Below are positions 24,801 through 36,620 of a stretch of 64,000 nt of DNA, piece after piece; positions within the stretch are counted from its first letter, which is position 1, and the number at the start of each line of letters is the position of its first letter. Position numbers and translations under genes: made by a program. The stretch comes from Sipunculus nudus (taxonomy: Eukaryota; Annelida; Sipuncula; Golfingiida; Sipunculidae): positions 42,338,340 to 42,402,339 of the forward strand of contig CM049322.1 in NCBI GenBank assembly GCA_026874595.1, written 5' to 3'. Under the pieces are notes generated by a model. That model saw only the letters and a list, made by a program, of their open reading frames with translations, was not told the origin of the DNA and ran no database searches.

Positions 24801-27123
24801 GTTCTTATAAAATCTCCTCGGAAACAGAGTGAAGATGCGATTTATATTCTGCCTAATCTATCAAAGAACATGATTTGTGCACTCCTGTAGTTAGCCTGGC
24901 CCAAATCATAGCAGTTGAAATGTCTGACTGCCACTTCCTGAGTTCCTGATAAAAGCGTCTTGGAATCCCTGAACTAGTTCATTGTTACACATTTTCTTTA
25001 AAAATATATAAAACAAAGTAAGATTTTGACCACGACAGAGGTTATTCTACCCACTGTTCAATGTTCCTTAACCAGTATTTTGCTCTAGATCATAACGTTA
25101 TAATAAAGAACGAATGTTGCTTGAATTTTAAATGCAGGCGATCTTAATGACCCATATGCCATTTGTTTATGATCATGAAAACATCTGATTTTCTGCATTG
25201 GTTGATATATTTTGGTAGCGTACCTTACCAGGATTGGCTTTTTTAAGCACGGTTAGCTTAGAGTGGTTTAATAATGAGTTATTCTGTTAACATTGCTGCA
25301 CTGAAACTGGTTAAGATACCTGTCATCTTGTGTTCGGGATGGACCTTCACCAATTTCTAGATCCATGTGCGTAGATTTACAATAAAACCTGAGTTTTTAA
25401 TTATACCTGGGCCAAGTGTAAAAAAAAAAAAAAAAAAAAAAAAACTCATAATATTTAACAAATGCAGACAAACAAGACACTAACAAATTTGATGACTTCA
25501 AGGAAATTGTTCAAACAATGAATACGTTTTCTATGCCAACGCCTCCTTGAAGTGAAATCGTCTGGATCCTTATTTAGAGGAGACAGAAATCGGAACTCCG
25601 ACCATCAAGGTCATATGGACCTTTTCGTTTTCAATTTTCGTAAGCTTAAAAAAATCACCATCTTCATACATTTATTAACCAATTATCATACATATACATT
25701 CTAACACAAATTTAACGTATGTAAATTTTAAACATCACATTTTTATTATAGACAGTAGTTAAGGAATGTAATAAAATATTTAAAAAAAGGAAGAAACCGT
25801 CTTAATATACCATACATTGCATTAAAATTAAGCGACATTATGCGTCTATTTTTCAGATTCCTATGAAATAAATTCAATGAGATTTGATTCTTTTTTTACA
25901 TTTTAACTTTGTTTGTCCTACATGCGGCGTGTATGATATTTATTCTTGTTGTAAGTTCAAATCCACTTGCATAACAGTTGACTGTGATGTAAGTTATTTT
26001 GCATTTCAGTTTTCAGATACGGAATGTACACGGCTTGTTTTGATTAGCAAAGTTACTCGGTCCGACTTGGCATAACTTACTGGGAGACGTATGGTAAATC
26101 ATGCGCTAGGAAAAGCCACTTGAGACATTCCACTAAACGATACCGTTATGATATATTAGCAAAGTGTCTTATTAATCATAAACCGAAAACATATGTTTAT
26201 CGAAAGCATATGTAAAATACACTTTAGCATTGTCTTACATTTAACACATCGTTTGAAAGGCACCAGTAAGTGTTGATCAGCGGGAATTAATATCTGTTCT
26301 GTATTCTGCCATATCCACGAACCAAGCCAAGAACCTCTGGGGGTTAATTTTTGCCAATGTATCACCTGCCAGTGGTCTAGCTCTCTGAGGAAAGGCCAGG
26401 CAAATCACTTTACCTGAATAGACGACGTGTTCAAGCATGTTTTTTGCAGATTTTAAGAAATGTCCGGTTATATTTATAAACACAATTTTTAGCTAAGTTA
26501 CCTAGTCATCCGAATATTTTCCTGTTTTAGGCTGGAATTACTTGAGTTTCTGTGTCATATACACACAATTTGATTTAACTCAATTTGCCTCGGCAATCAA
26601 GTAAGTTTTGTTGTTATTCCTCATGTTTTGTTTAGCGGTTCCCTATATTTGCTACGTCGTGTATATGCAGTTAAGCATAAACTAGACCACCTATGAACTC
26701 GATTATAAGCGCGAATATTTCAACAAGGGAGCTGATAGAAATGACGTTCTCACTTAAGTCGGTTCATATGTGACAAAACAGTTTTAGCCCACTTAAATAT
26801 TATACTGATGCATGTGTCAATCATTTCGTAACGCGCTGAACAAAATTTCACTGGGCCATATATAATACTTATCAAATGAATGTTTAATGAGGAAATGCAC
26901 ATTCAGAATTGGTGCCCTCTGTTTATATATTTTCATAAATTTGGAAAATTTAAACTATTTTGAAAACTTTGTCTAAGAACATGACATTCATAAAACGTGC
27001 TTCCTTTATTTAGGAAGACATCGTCCACTCCCATCCCAAGCCCCATTATTCCACGGGATCTTGCTACTCTTTGTGCATTCCAACGATTTTGTACGTGGAA
27101 CACTGTGTAAAATATTTAACAGC

Positions 27124-27172
27124 TTAAATAGCTACTTCAACAGTTGCCTGAACTTCGCAGATATAGCTTGGA
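27124..27172 (-). pseudogene. Terminal fragment of a C-type lectin domain exon
   Basis: On the - strand the fragment reads SYICEVQATVEVAI then TAA, nearly the same as the last residues of CTL-2 (KYICEVQATVKVAI). Upstream lectin exons are missing because the sequence switches to duplication block P at about 27,300. This marks the right-hand breakpoint of unit Q copy 1. Confidence 0.75.
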
Positions 27173-27299
27173 AATTATGTTCTGGTAAACTATATACGGT
27201 CAGTGCTATAGTAACTTCAATTTTATGCATTTAGCTAATAACCAAACTACTGACTGAAGTATAATTATCAGAAATATCCATTATATAGACTGTCCTGAA

Positions 27300-27604
27300 G
27301 ACAAAAAGATTCATTTTGACATCATCACTGTTCCCCGACATGCCAATCTCATCGATTAGACTGGCGGTAAGACGTATCAATATATTATACTGTTTTTTTG
27401 TAAAATTGTTAAAAATTGTTTAGAAAAAAAAATGAAATAAGGATGGTTATCATTAAAAAAAATAGTTGGTCACAGATTGTCCTCTTTCTGTCCTAAGGGC
27501 AAAATATGTTGGTATTCATTTTATACAAAACCTATGATCCCACTATGAGAGAGACAGAAATGGTAACCTTGAATAAAAGAATTAAGTTGCCAGGATTAAA
27601 TGTT

Positions 27605-27666
<62 letters not shown>

Positions 27667-28620
27667 TTTTCTATGTTAGGTGCCATTTAAAATTAAGTGA
27701 AGTTAATTTATATCCATATTCATTCGACAAAAAGCATAGCCAGTTTGTGATGACGTCATATTAAATGATACGCTCAAAAGCTCTTTTGCTTGAAAACAAA
27801 GTCTGTGTTAATCATACATAGACTAAAGCTTTGCCTATTTTGAAACATTACATGGGCTTTGAGTGGAAAATTTTTTTGTATCATCGCATAATCGCCACGT
27901 AGGAAAATCTCGCCGTTGTTTACGCTTTTTATCATCCCTGATTATTATCTTAGGTAAAGCGTTCACCTTCGTCTGGCGTTCTTCAGGCCGTACGACCATA
28001 AACAGAACGAGAAACTGTTAACTGTACATACAGACAGGTAACAAGGCAAAACCCCACCCCCTCGAAAATGGAAGTTATTTTTTAGAGTCCTTATATGTGG
28101 AATCTACAGAAAACAGATATCTCCTTTTAGGCAACCTCTTGTACGCTCTAGGCAAATCTACTTGGAAATAATAAAACAAATAATAAAGCCTGTATCTATC
28201 GATTAATTATACTTGATCCATTTTTCAAAAAGAAAGAAAATGTTACATGATTAAAATCGTATACAGAAAGGAACCTTACAGCAGGAAATGATTTTATGAC
28301 TTCATAGAATTATTTAAATAAGGAATACGTCTTCAGTGAAAAACTGATGCTTTTTTTTGGTGCTTTTTTTCAAGAAAATACTGTGTAATTAAAAAAAAAC
28401 TATACGGATCGATAAAATGTTCAATAATACGGTACAATATCAAAGAAATACAGCTTACATTTAATCAATATATAAATATATATGTTACTGCATTTTGAAG
28501 CTAATATCAAATGGATGGCAATGCTGGAGACTTTAAAATCTACATGATTCAAAATAAAACAAAAGACCTGAGAGAGAGGGAAAATTAACCTTTTACTCTA
28601 AAGATGGTTTTATCATTACT
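27300..28620 (+). repeat. Segmental duplication block P, copy 2
   Basis: Second copy of 18,520-20,130 in the same orientation, interrupted by a longer TA tract (27,605-27,667). It directly precedes the 3' end of lectin CTL-1. No exon was recognised. Confidence 0.75.
27605..27667. repeat. (TA)n microsatellite
   Basis: Pure TA run inside duplication block P copy 2. The first copy has only a short TA-rich patch here (about 18,845). Confidence 0.95.
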
Positions 28621-28927
28621 ATTATTGGTAGATAAATTGGGATACATCACACATTATCCAAGACAGCTTTTCTATCCTACTTCCGACACTCTGTTCTCCT
28701 TTACTTAAATATCTTTCGATAGACAAGGATAGACAAAGTTTGAATATGATTTGAAAACAATCGAATACCCTCTAAATTCTTCAGTAATATTTTTATATAA
28801 ATCAACTATGGTATATTTAGTTGACATACTTTGCCAGCGATTACATTCAGTCACCGCTTATAAACGTTGCAGAGAATAATTTATATTTCTCTACTGTTTC
28901 AATCGTTTAAAGGCTAAGCCACGTATT

Positions 28928-30747
28928 TTACATAGTTGGATGAACCTCACAAATAAATCCTGCAACTGGCTGTGTTTTGCGTACATCATTCCACCAAAAA
29001 TATGTTTCCGCATCATAAATGGCTAGATAATGTTCCCCCTGGCCAAGTGCGTCAAGGGAATTATCCGGTTGTACTAATGTCCAGTTTGTGTATCTAAAAT
29101 CTCTTCCGGTAGCAGTCCATATCCAGATACCTTCAATTTCAGCGTCAGATCCAGACGTCCAGTAGGCCTTACCTCTTTCTATATTAATTATAATAGGACT
29201 AATAATTATAATATGAATGATAATTAATAAATGATGTGATGATGATGTTTACTATTATCATTAATTTATTATTATTAGTTTTAATAGCATCATTATTATT
29301 TTTATTATTATTTAGAATAACAGAATATCATTATCGTCATTATCATCATTACTTATATTATTATTATTGTTATCGTTGTTCATACCGGCGCAATCTCTTT
29401 TTCACAATAAATTGATAAAGGTTCGAAAATATTTAACAAAACGTATTTCCCTACCTATAGTTTTCGTTTGTGCTTTTCTGTTAAAGGTTTCAACCACAAG
29501 GTACTAGGATTAAATAAAGAAAAATAATGCAGCAATTTTACTATTGATCACCTAAGTCATGCTTGAAGCTTTTCAGTACGTGTATTTCTTCATCTGCACT
29601 CTCCAAACTCAGCAGGAAACCATTAGAGACACCACAGGCCATCTCTCCAAGGGGCCATGTTAGAGGCTCGTTGATGAGTTTGTAACACGAAGAGATTTCC
29701 TTTCCCTCTTCCGAGATTCTTCCTGAGCCGTACATCTTATCATATCCAAGAGGACAGGCCACATTCGAAGGTTGGGTCGTGCTGTTTATTTCTGTAAGAA
29801 TCAAAACTGACATTTACGAGCTTCGTATGAAAACGGACCGAACTCTCTCTGTGACAGAGCTGACTTTTTTTAACAAAGCGTTTTGAACTCAGGACATGTG
29901 CGCCACATTCCTTATCCGAGATCGGCCAAATATATTCCCCTGAGCAAAATGTTTACGTTGCCTATCGGGTCTCGTCCAAAATGACACCCTATGTTGGGGC
30001 CCGGAAAGTGGTTTAAATTAATTGGGTAATTACCGCTTCTTAATTCACCAATGTGGTCATTATTTGGTTTTTAATCTTTTTCCTGATAGCAGAACGCTAT
30101 GGGGGTGGGGGGTTTATAAAGCCGACAGAACTGTCTAGCAAGTGAGACTTGATTTTCAAGCGAAGCTTTTAGGACACTGGTCATGTTTGTCAATGATATA
30201 GGTTCAAATCTAAACTCCATGAGACAAAAAAGCTTTACGAAAAAAAACTTGTATTTTTTATAGAATTCAGCAATTATTATTTTAAAAAATCCTAAATGTA
30301 CAAAACAACACAATATTTTATTCATTTGATAGCATTAATTTTAATAACATTTGATAACATTTGCTTTAAATAAACTGTTGATTTTGAAATGTTTAATAAA
30401 CTTTTATAACTATATTTCCTATTCTGTAATTGAGTCTGGTTATTTTTACAGGAAACATGAAATGTATTATTTATAAACTCAGTGCTACTGCTCAAGGAAA
30501 CCTGAAATATGATTGTTTGATGAAAACTTGCCTTGCTCTTGATGAGAACAATCAGCCACCTTCTGTGCATTTAAATTTTCTTTACCCAGGAGCATACACA
30601 TGTTTTCTTCTGTATGAATATTGACACATCTCGGGAATATTTGTTGATTGCACAAACCAATGCACGTTTTCCGCGAAATTCCAGTCTTGTGTACAAGCTT
30701 CAGTTTAATTTCGTAGTTTATAGAAGCTTCGGATATTTGCTGAAATA
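28928..30747 (-). CDS. Secreted PAN/apple plus C-type lectin protein (CTL-1), 5' exon not found
   Basis: Predicted extracellular glycan-binding protein. Three - strand exons share phase 1 at each junction. 30532-30747 is a PAN/apple-like domain (cysteines in TCIGLC, FPRC, NMCML, ADC). 29552-29791 is the first half of the lectin domain (ACPLGYDKMY, SSCYKL, TWPLGEMACG, FLLSLESADEE). 28928-29172 is the second half (AYWTSGSD, IWIWTATG, QPDN, GEHYLAIY, WWNDV, FICEV) with stop at 28928-28930. QPD plus WND is the calcium-site signature usually linked to galactose-type binding. The donor after the PAN exon is GC (gcaagt). All expected lectin cysteines are present. A signal-peptide exon should lie above 30,750 on this strand but was not identified. 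The nearest relative is CTL-2 at 39.2-40.4 kb. Confidence 0.85.
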
Positions 30748-32109
30748 CTAAAACAACATTTCAACCATTTGTAATATTATATAATTTAAGTAGATAAATG
30801 TTAGAATAGGGAAAAATACGCACTATCGCTTAGAATCGTTGGAATTTAAATGACGTCACATAAGTCAACTCTCTTGTTAACGTAAACATGTATGTAAAAA
30901 GAAAATAGGTTTGATTGGGACAATTAGTACAAATCCGGGTAGACATCAACTGTTATTTATCCTTGGCACCGATATTTTTAATGGTTTTGTTTTACCTTTG
31001 TGAATCGAATTGACATTTTCGACATAGGATGACGATTGGTTTACAAAATGCTATGGTATGTACCCGTCACCAGCGAGAGAAATTTTGCCAGGTGCCAGGT
31101 GAAATCCATTCTGATGTCTTCTGCAACATATACAACATATGAAAACGGCAGTAAATGAAATGAGCATCAGAAGATTTTATTTGCGCTCTTTTATTAGCTC
31201 CCGGAAGGGGACGCCTATTCTAAAAAAACTCCCGTGATAAGTAGATTCATTATATTTCTCCTGCTTTCTGTATATAATGTATATTTTCATACCAGGGCCG
31301 AAATCTGTATTCCTATGACACCTGGCATTTCGAAACAATGAACAGGCTCGATATGTTTATATTTATAATGATTTAAATCCCAAAAGCCGCTATTTTGGCA
31401 CAAGTTCAACTGTCCAAAAATGGGTTGCTGCATATAAACTTATTGTTGTATCGATGAAATACAAGAAGCCCCATTTAAAGGAAAGTACATTATCTTTTAT
31501 AGCAAACTTATATGCAAACTGATCGCTAATGCATTTTACTTTCAACTGAAATCTGCCATGATTCATCCTATTTAGAACATGTCAGGGTATACTAGTTCTT
31601 TCGCGAGATGCTTGTCAGAGAACTGAACCGATATGTGGTACATGGAAAGGTACCATTAATGGGTCACTAACATTATAAAGAATAAAATAAATTTGAAACA
31701 TTGCTTTTTTGTCTGATGGTATAGCCTTAGTCCCTAACAAACTGTAGTGAGAGATGCCGCATCTACACGTCATGCTCCTACCGAATATTAATCTACCATA
31801 TGGGAAGCAAAAATAATCCAAATCTAATATTTATTGGGGTAAACGGTGTCCTGAGCATTACAATTCCAGAATATTTTTCTGTTTTTCAGTTTGACCAAAT
31901 TCCATGCGATCCAACCTTATTCCTTGATAACTGAATATTAAATGATTAAATTAGTTCCGATCAGTTATCATTCGGAACTGCTGTTCATATTAGTAAAAAA
32001 GGACTTCTTACATACAAACTTAAACCCTGTATTAATTGAAGGTGCTCATTCAACCGCCTTTTGGAAAAGAATTCATGTGGGTTAGGCCTTTCTCTTTGTA
32101 TAAATTACT

Positions 32110-32504
32110 GATCCAAGTAATTTCGGTTATAAAGAGTGTTTAAGTAACGCTTCTGTGAAGGTTGTTTGAACTCGTTTATGAACAACATGTTTGTAAACAC
32201 AGCAATGTTGACTAACGAAAAAAATCGTATAACCTGAGGCGATAGACTGCACATAGGGCACTTGTAGGAAGGTCACTTGTTGCAAACGCCATTTTGCAAA
32301 AGCTCTAGCTTATATGACTTGCCATAAGATGCACTTGTTTGATTTGTTTTATTTTGGCGGGCCCCATATATCTAAAAAAAATGATATAAACAAAAAAGCA
32401 GCCTATGTGCGGTGAAATCTACGTTTTCTGGCCTGCTTTATATAAGCTCCTAGGGATAACTTTTATTTTATAAAGGTCAGACAGGTGATTGGTCCCCTTT
32501 AATA
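32110..32504 (+). mobile_element. MITE-like element, relative of 44848-45247
   Basis: Shares internal text (tttgttttattttggcgg and cagcct) with 44,848-45,247. Its right end (aaaggtcagacaggtgattggtcccctttaa, to about 32,501) is the reverse complement of the left end of that element (taaaggggcccaatcaccta). The left end here is not clear. Confidence 0.5.
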
Positions 32505-32649
32505 CTACCAGGAACCAACACATTTACCCAGGCAGCCGTTATGGCGTCAGACCTCAGGGTTAAATGTAACAGTTTCTAACCTCGCCGGTGAATTAGTGGG
32601 GTAATATATAATCTCCGTCACAACACAAGTTAGAAGAACAAGGTTTGAC

Positions 32650-32732
32650 ATGAATTTTAGTCAAAAATCTTTACTACAAGTTACGCTGTCTTTTATGACT
32701 GTTGTATGCTCTCCAAGCCCGAAAAAAACTAG
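32650..32732 (+). CDS. Candidate signal-peptide exon, unknown gene
   Basis: ATG at 32650 opens 27 codons: a short polar start, a hydrophobic core (LLQVTLSFMTVVC) and SPSPKKT, followed by ag|gtaaaa, a good donor. A TATA-like tataaag lies upstream near 32,470, inside the MITE. The exon ends in phase 2, but the lectin PAN exons start in phase 1, so it cannot join them directly. No partner exon was found. It may be chance. Confidence 0.25.
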
Positions 32733-33648
32733 GTAAAATGCACAATCAGATGACACAAAAACCTCGGGGATATCAGACTATTTACCCCAACCATTCGTTT
32801 AGTTATTCAATTTAAATAACAGATATTTACTTTATATCATACCGTTTGATGACAGACACTTTATAATGTACAACGGTTGAATCCCTCTCAACAGTTAATA
32901 AGAAATGTAATTTATTTATTCAATGCTGAACATTAGAAGTAACCCATAGGTCACGAAGCTCAGCCTACCAGCGGGCCATTTTAGCCTAAAATTCACAACA
33001 GCACTTTTATCACCAGAAAGCTATAATGAGATACATCAGGTTTTGGGGGGCTAGATGAAACCAGTGTTTCGAAACTGACATCTTTGCTGTAATATGGCAA
33101 TCTGTATCAGGAAACAAGTCATGATATATAAACATGAAGCAGGGGCCCTCTCTCTAAAATCATGGACTAAATTAATACCACACCCAACTTCACCAGTCAC
33201 AATCATTTAAAATGTCTTTGTGAAACCATCCCTAATATTGTTACAAAATAGTGCTGGGGTGGTCACTTGGGGTGTAGCAGCGTGAAACCTTTGGTAGTAA
33301 CTGGTTTGAACACGCCACAAAAATAGAATTTAATTCTATAATGGATACTACTTAATACGATCGTCAAAGTTGCCCAACATTGCCTTTTCTTTAAGCGTTC
33401 TGGAGTTATTCTTTTTTTATCCGTGAAAAACATGATTGACCACAGAAGACAACAATGACTCCATGGCCAATGAAGTGGCAGCTAGCACGTCAACTTACAT
33501 GAAACATAATATAAAATTATTTTATTATCAGACTGGGTACCCGGCATATCATGTACACTACATGTCATTCAAATTATTACTCATTTTATTATAAAGTCGA
33601 CAAATGTAAAATTATTTCATTTAACAGAAAAATGAACTCTCTGTGCAA

Positions 33649-33649
<1 letters not shown>

Positions 33650-33743
<94 letters not shown>
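33650..33743. repeat. (CA)n(TA)n microsatellite
   Basis: Short CA run then a long TA run in unit Q copy 2. A 148-codon frame across it on the + strand is an artefact of the repeat. Confidence 0.95.
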
Positions 33744-33745
<2 letters not shown>

Positions 33746-34069
33746 AACACTGAAAATAAACAACACAGTAAATTCACTACAGACTGTTTCACGGGATCTG
33801 ACCCGATCATCAGGTATCGGGTAGAGCAAAAAGATGACCGTTCTAATCCTAGTGTCCTCGGAGGCACAATAGGATTGGTCGGGGTACACGTGCGATACCG
33901 GAACATAAAATCGGAAAGAGGTTTGTTGATGTCTTATTGTTTCATATATTATTCATTATATACCTTATTTGGTCAAGAGACAAATGTATTATTGTGATTT
34001 TTTTTTAAGTTTTTTTTTTTTAAATCTGAATTAACAGGATAAATATTTACATATGTCATGGGCTTTTTA

Positions 34070-34230
34070 AAAGAGCAGTGCACTTCATCCTTGCGGGTGA
34101 TATTCCAAGTAAACTGAGAAATAGAAGAGGTACCCTGCCATGTGCATCGTATAACATGTACACTTTCGATACATAAACAAATGACCACATATTGAACATC
34201 TGGATCTGATCATAAAACTGAAGGTTTAGA
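34070..34230 (+). pseudogene. C-type lectin remnant (+ strand lineage), copy B
   Basis: Matches 22,195-22,360: the segment around ttccaagtaaactgagaaat, then ataacatgtacac, then gaacatctggatctgatcataaaactgaagg. As in copy A, sequence from the start of one lectin exon is fused to the start of the next (TSGSDHKTEG). The copy is shorter than A. The PAN relic present in A is absent here. Confidence 0.55.
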
Positions 34231-34302
34231 ATTGTAACAAGTATTAGAATTGTTAAAAAATACAAGATAATTGTTTAATTTTCATTTTGGAAAATAGTCT
34301 TT

Positions 34303-34548
34303 TTGCTCGCAATTTTCGCTTCATGTTTTATAGGAGATGCTCGGGCCATTAAAACAATGAACACTCCCTTATCTCGGTGTTATCAGGACACCCTGAACGA
34401 CATTTTGGTCGCGATACAAGCCATATTGCTGAGACATATGGCAGAAGAAGATGGGCCACCAGACGGCCTTGTGGAACTATCTCCTGTTAAGCCATTGTGC
34501 AGTTTTCTCTGCATTATGTTGCTGTCAGTCTTTCCTGTTTGGCAATGA
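34303..34548 (+). other. Unidentified protein-like open segment
   Basis: 82-codon open frame. From about 34,335 it reads GDARAIKTMN, then NDILVAIQAILLRHMAEEDG and PPDGLVELSPVKP. This looks helical and protein-like rather than random. A tatag acceptor-like site immediately precedes GDAR. The homologous stretch at 22,495-22,700 is frame-broken. No family was recognised. It may be a captured exon or a piece of a transposon. Confidence 0.3.
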
Positions 34549-36049
34549 TGATAACTAGACGTGGTCAAATGTCACAATATATCACCTTTTTTATGAATAA
34601 AATTATTTGCTTAAAATAAAGCTGTACGAAGGTGGAGAGTACAGTTTTCATTTTACAACACACTTTTGATAATAAGCCTCAACTCATATCCATTCGCCTG
34701 GACAGCATACATTGAGCTGGCTTTGAGACACGCTTTAAGTATCAGTGGCTTAATTTATCCGAGCAGCATTAAAGACAAACAACAACCAGAAGATTGCATT
34801 CACGATAGGTAACAAAATCAAGGTCCTTATTAAAAAGCCTGGTCCTTACATACCTGTTGGCTCTGTCTGTTCTGCATTTATTTATTGCTCGATCTATTTA
34901 GTTCATTAAATCTGTCCCAGTATTATCCTAGTGCTATCCTGAATCCTGACTAATACAATTTTGAGTCACTATTTTATAAAGCTGTGGAGACTCAAATATT
35001 ACTTATAAAATATGTGCATCTCTATACTTAATAATTGTGTCATGGCTGTTTTACTGTAAAAATTATGAATAACATAAAAAAATAACCCCTTCCAATTGAA
35101 ATGTAAGGTACACCACAAAAGCTCCAGATGCTACGTGGTAAGGCTGTTTATGTTTTATCGAATATTTAAAGGTAGATTACAAGCTAGATTGCTATCAAAT
35201 TTGTTGTGATCTGAGGGTAACTGATAAACGGTTACCGTTCTAAGACTAGAAAAGAGAGGGAAAGAGAGGAAGAGAGAGAATGAGGAGAGAACGAGTGAGA
35301 GGTATAAAAAGTTGAAAGATTTTGACTATGTAAAGTTAGGAATTTTACCATATCATTTATACACCATTGTCTTTTTCAAAAATAAAAGCCCTACGGATCA
35401 AAAGCCCACTAGTATTTTTACTTTGAAATTATCGTTATAAAATACTAATAGCAAATAATCCAATCATGTTCAATCATGTTGTAATTGATTTTCATATCAC
35501 GGTCTACCTCTGTATATGAATGGACTATATATGTACATTTTGTGTGCATACTGGACTGTAGTTTCCTTTGTGATTCATAGAGCAAAATTTACTCTGAGCA
35601 ATTGGTGTTATGACAATCGGTATAACCGACTGAATAAAAAAAAAACAATAATACAGGAAAAATAATATGGAAAAAACGCATGGTTAAGTTAAGTTTGGCA
35701 TGTTTGACATGTTATACAGTTAGACTGTGTAAACCTGCAGCTCTGCCAATTGAAAGCGTCGTGGTCAAAGTAAGAATCTTATCTTTAGTTAAAATTCTGG
35801 AAATAATTTAATACTCATGCTTTAATAAATATTATAGTCATGTCGTCCTAATTATAGAATTCATAGTAAAATACGAATAGATTGTTCCTTCCCACAATGC
35901 AGATATAGGACAAAATATAGGAATTTACAGAAGGGAGTGTTAAATTTAGAAAAAAAAAAAATAAAAACTTTAACAAAGAAATAAAATGCTTAAAGCCACA
36001 TCACATTTTATATAATAGACCTGTTAGCGGTCAGAAGAAACACTGTACA

Positions 36050-36620
36050 AAATTCACCGTACTTTTTTTTCTTTCCTGCAGGCGATAAAATATTGCATTA
36101 TTAAATGAAGTTACCCATGACGATTTTACTTGAAATAGTTAGCAAGGGGTGCAGATTCTAATAAACTGCCTTGAAAAATTAAAATGTATGTCCTTAATGA
36201 TAATTATAATAAGTTTTGTTTTCTGATGGTACAGAAATCGAAATATCTATTACCCTTACTCTCACTGACTTTGTTAAATTTATCAATGTTAAATATACCA
36301 GAAATATTGATTGACATCAGTTGAAAACACGTTTCATCGTCAAGGATGGAAGGTTAAGTGTAAGCACTTATGTCATGATGGTCGACAGATTTTGTTGATC
36401 TCGAACAAATATACGACTTTGAGCATCCATAAGGTCAGAAAGGGCACTAATCTGATTGTGGGACCTAAACCCTTCGTACTTAATGTAAATCGAGGCCATC
36501 GTACAGTCTCCTCGGACATGTCGCTGGAAGCTATATTTTGCAATATATGTGAAAGGACAATTTTGTGGACACTGCGAGTCAGATTTGTACGAATTGTAAA
36601 CAGCTAGACCCACAATTGTC
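36050..36620. other. Conserved block upstream of - strand lectins, copy B
   Basis: Pairs with 24,230-24,800. On the - strand it is open over 36,368-36,613 and reads SQCPQNCPFTYIAKYSFQRH and, further on, KYEGFRSHNQISALSD. On the + strand a 98-codon frame covers the same bases. Which strand, if either, codes cannot be settled by eye. No domain was recognised. Confidence 0.3.

Larger units (their letters stand above)
20240..27180 (+). repeat. Segmental duplication unit Q, copy 1 (pairs with 33190-39230)
   Basis: Long collinear match to 33,190-39,230: the caaagttgcccaacattgc segment, the TA microsatellite, cactgtttcacggga-like text, a ggggtacacgtgcgata motif, and on to the region around gacatcgtccactcccatcc. 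Copy 1 carries an extra segment of about 1 kb (21,060-22,120), which includes a PAN-exon remnant and is absent from copy 2. It contains lectin remnants at 21.8-22.4 kb (+) and 27.12-27.17 kb (-). No intact gene was seen inside. Confidence 0.85.
30748..33189. other. Spacer between CTL-1 and duplication unit Q copy 2
   Basis: No gene is supported except the short candidate exon at 32,650. It holds a diverged repeat at 32,110-32,504 related to 44,848-45,247. The missing first exon of CTL-1 would be expected in or beyond this interval. Confidence 0.4.

Noticed and set aside
33551-33997. 148-codon open frame, the longest in the window
   Set aside because: Its middle is an Ile/Tyr repeat translated from the (TA)n tract, and both strands are open for the same reason. 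The flanks have no motif.
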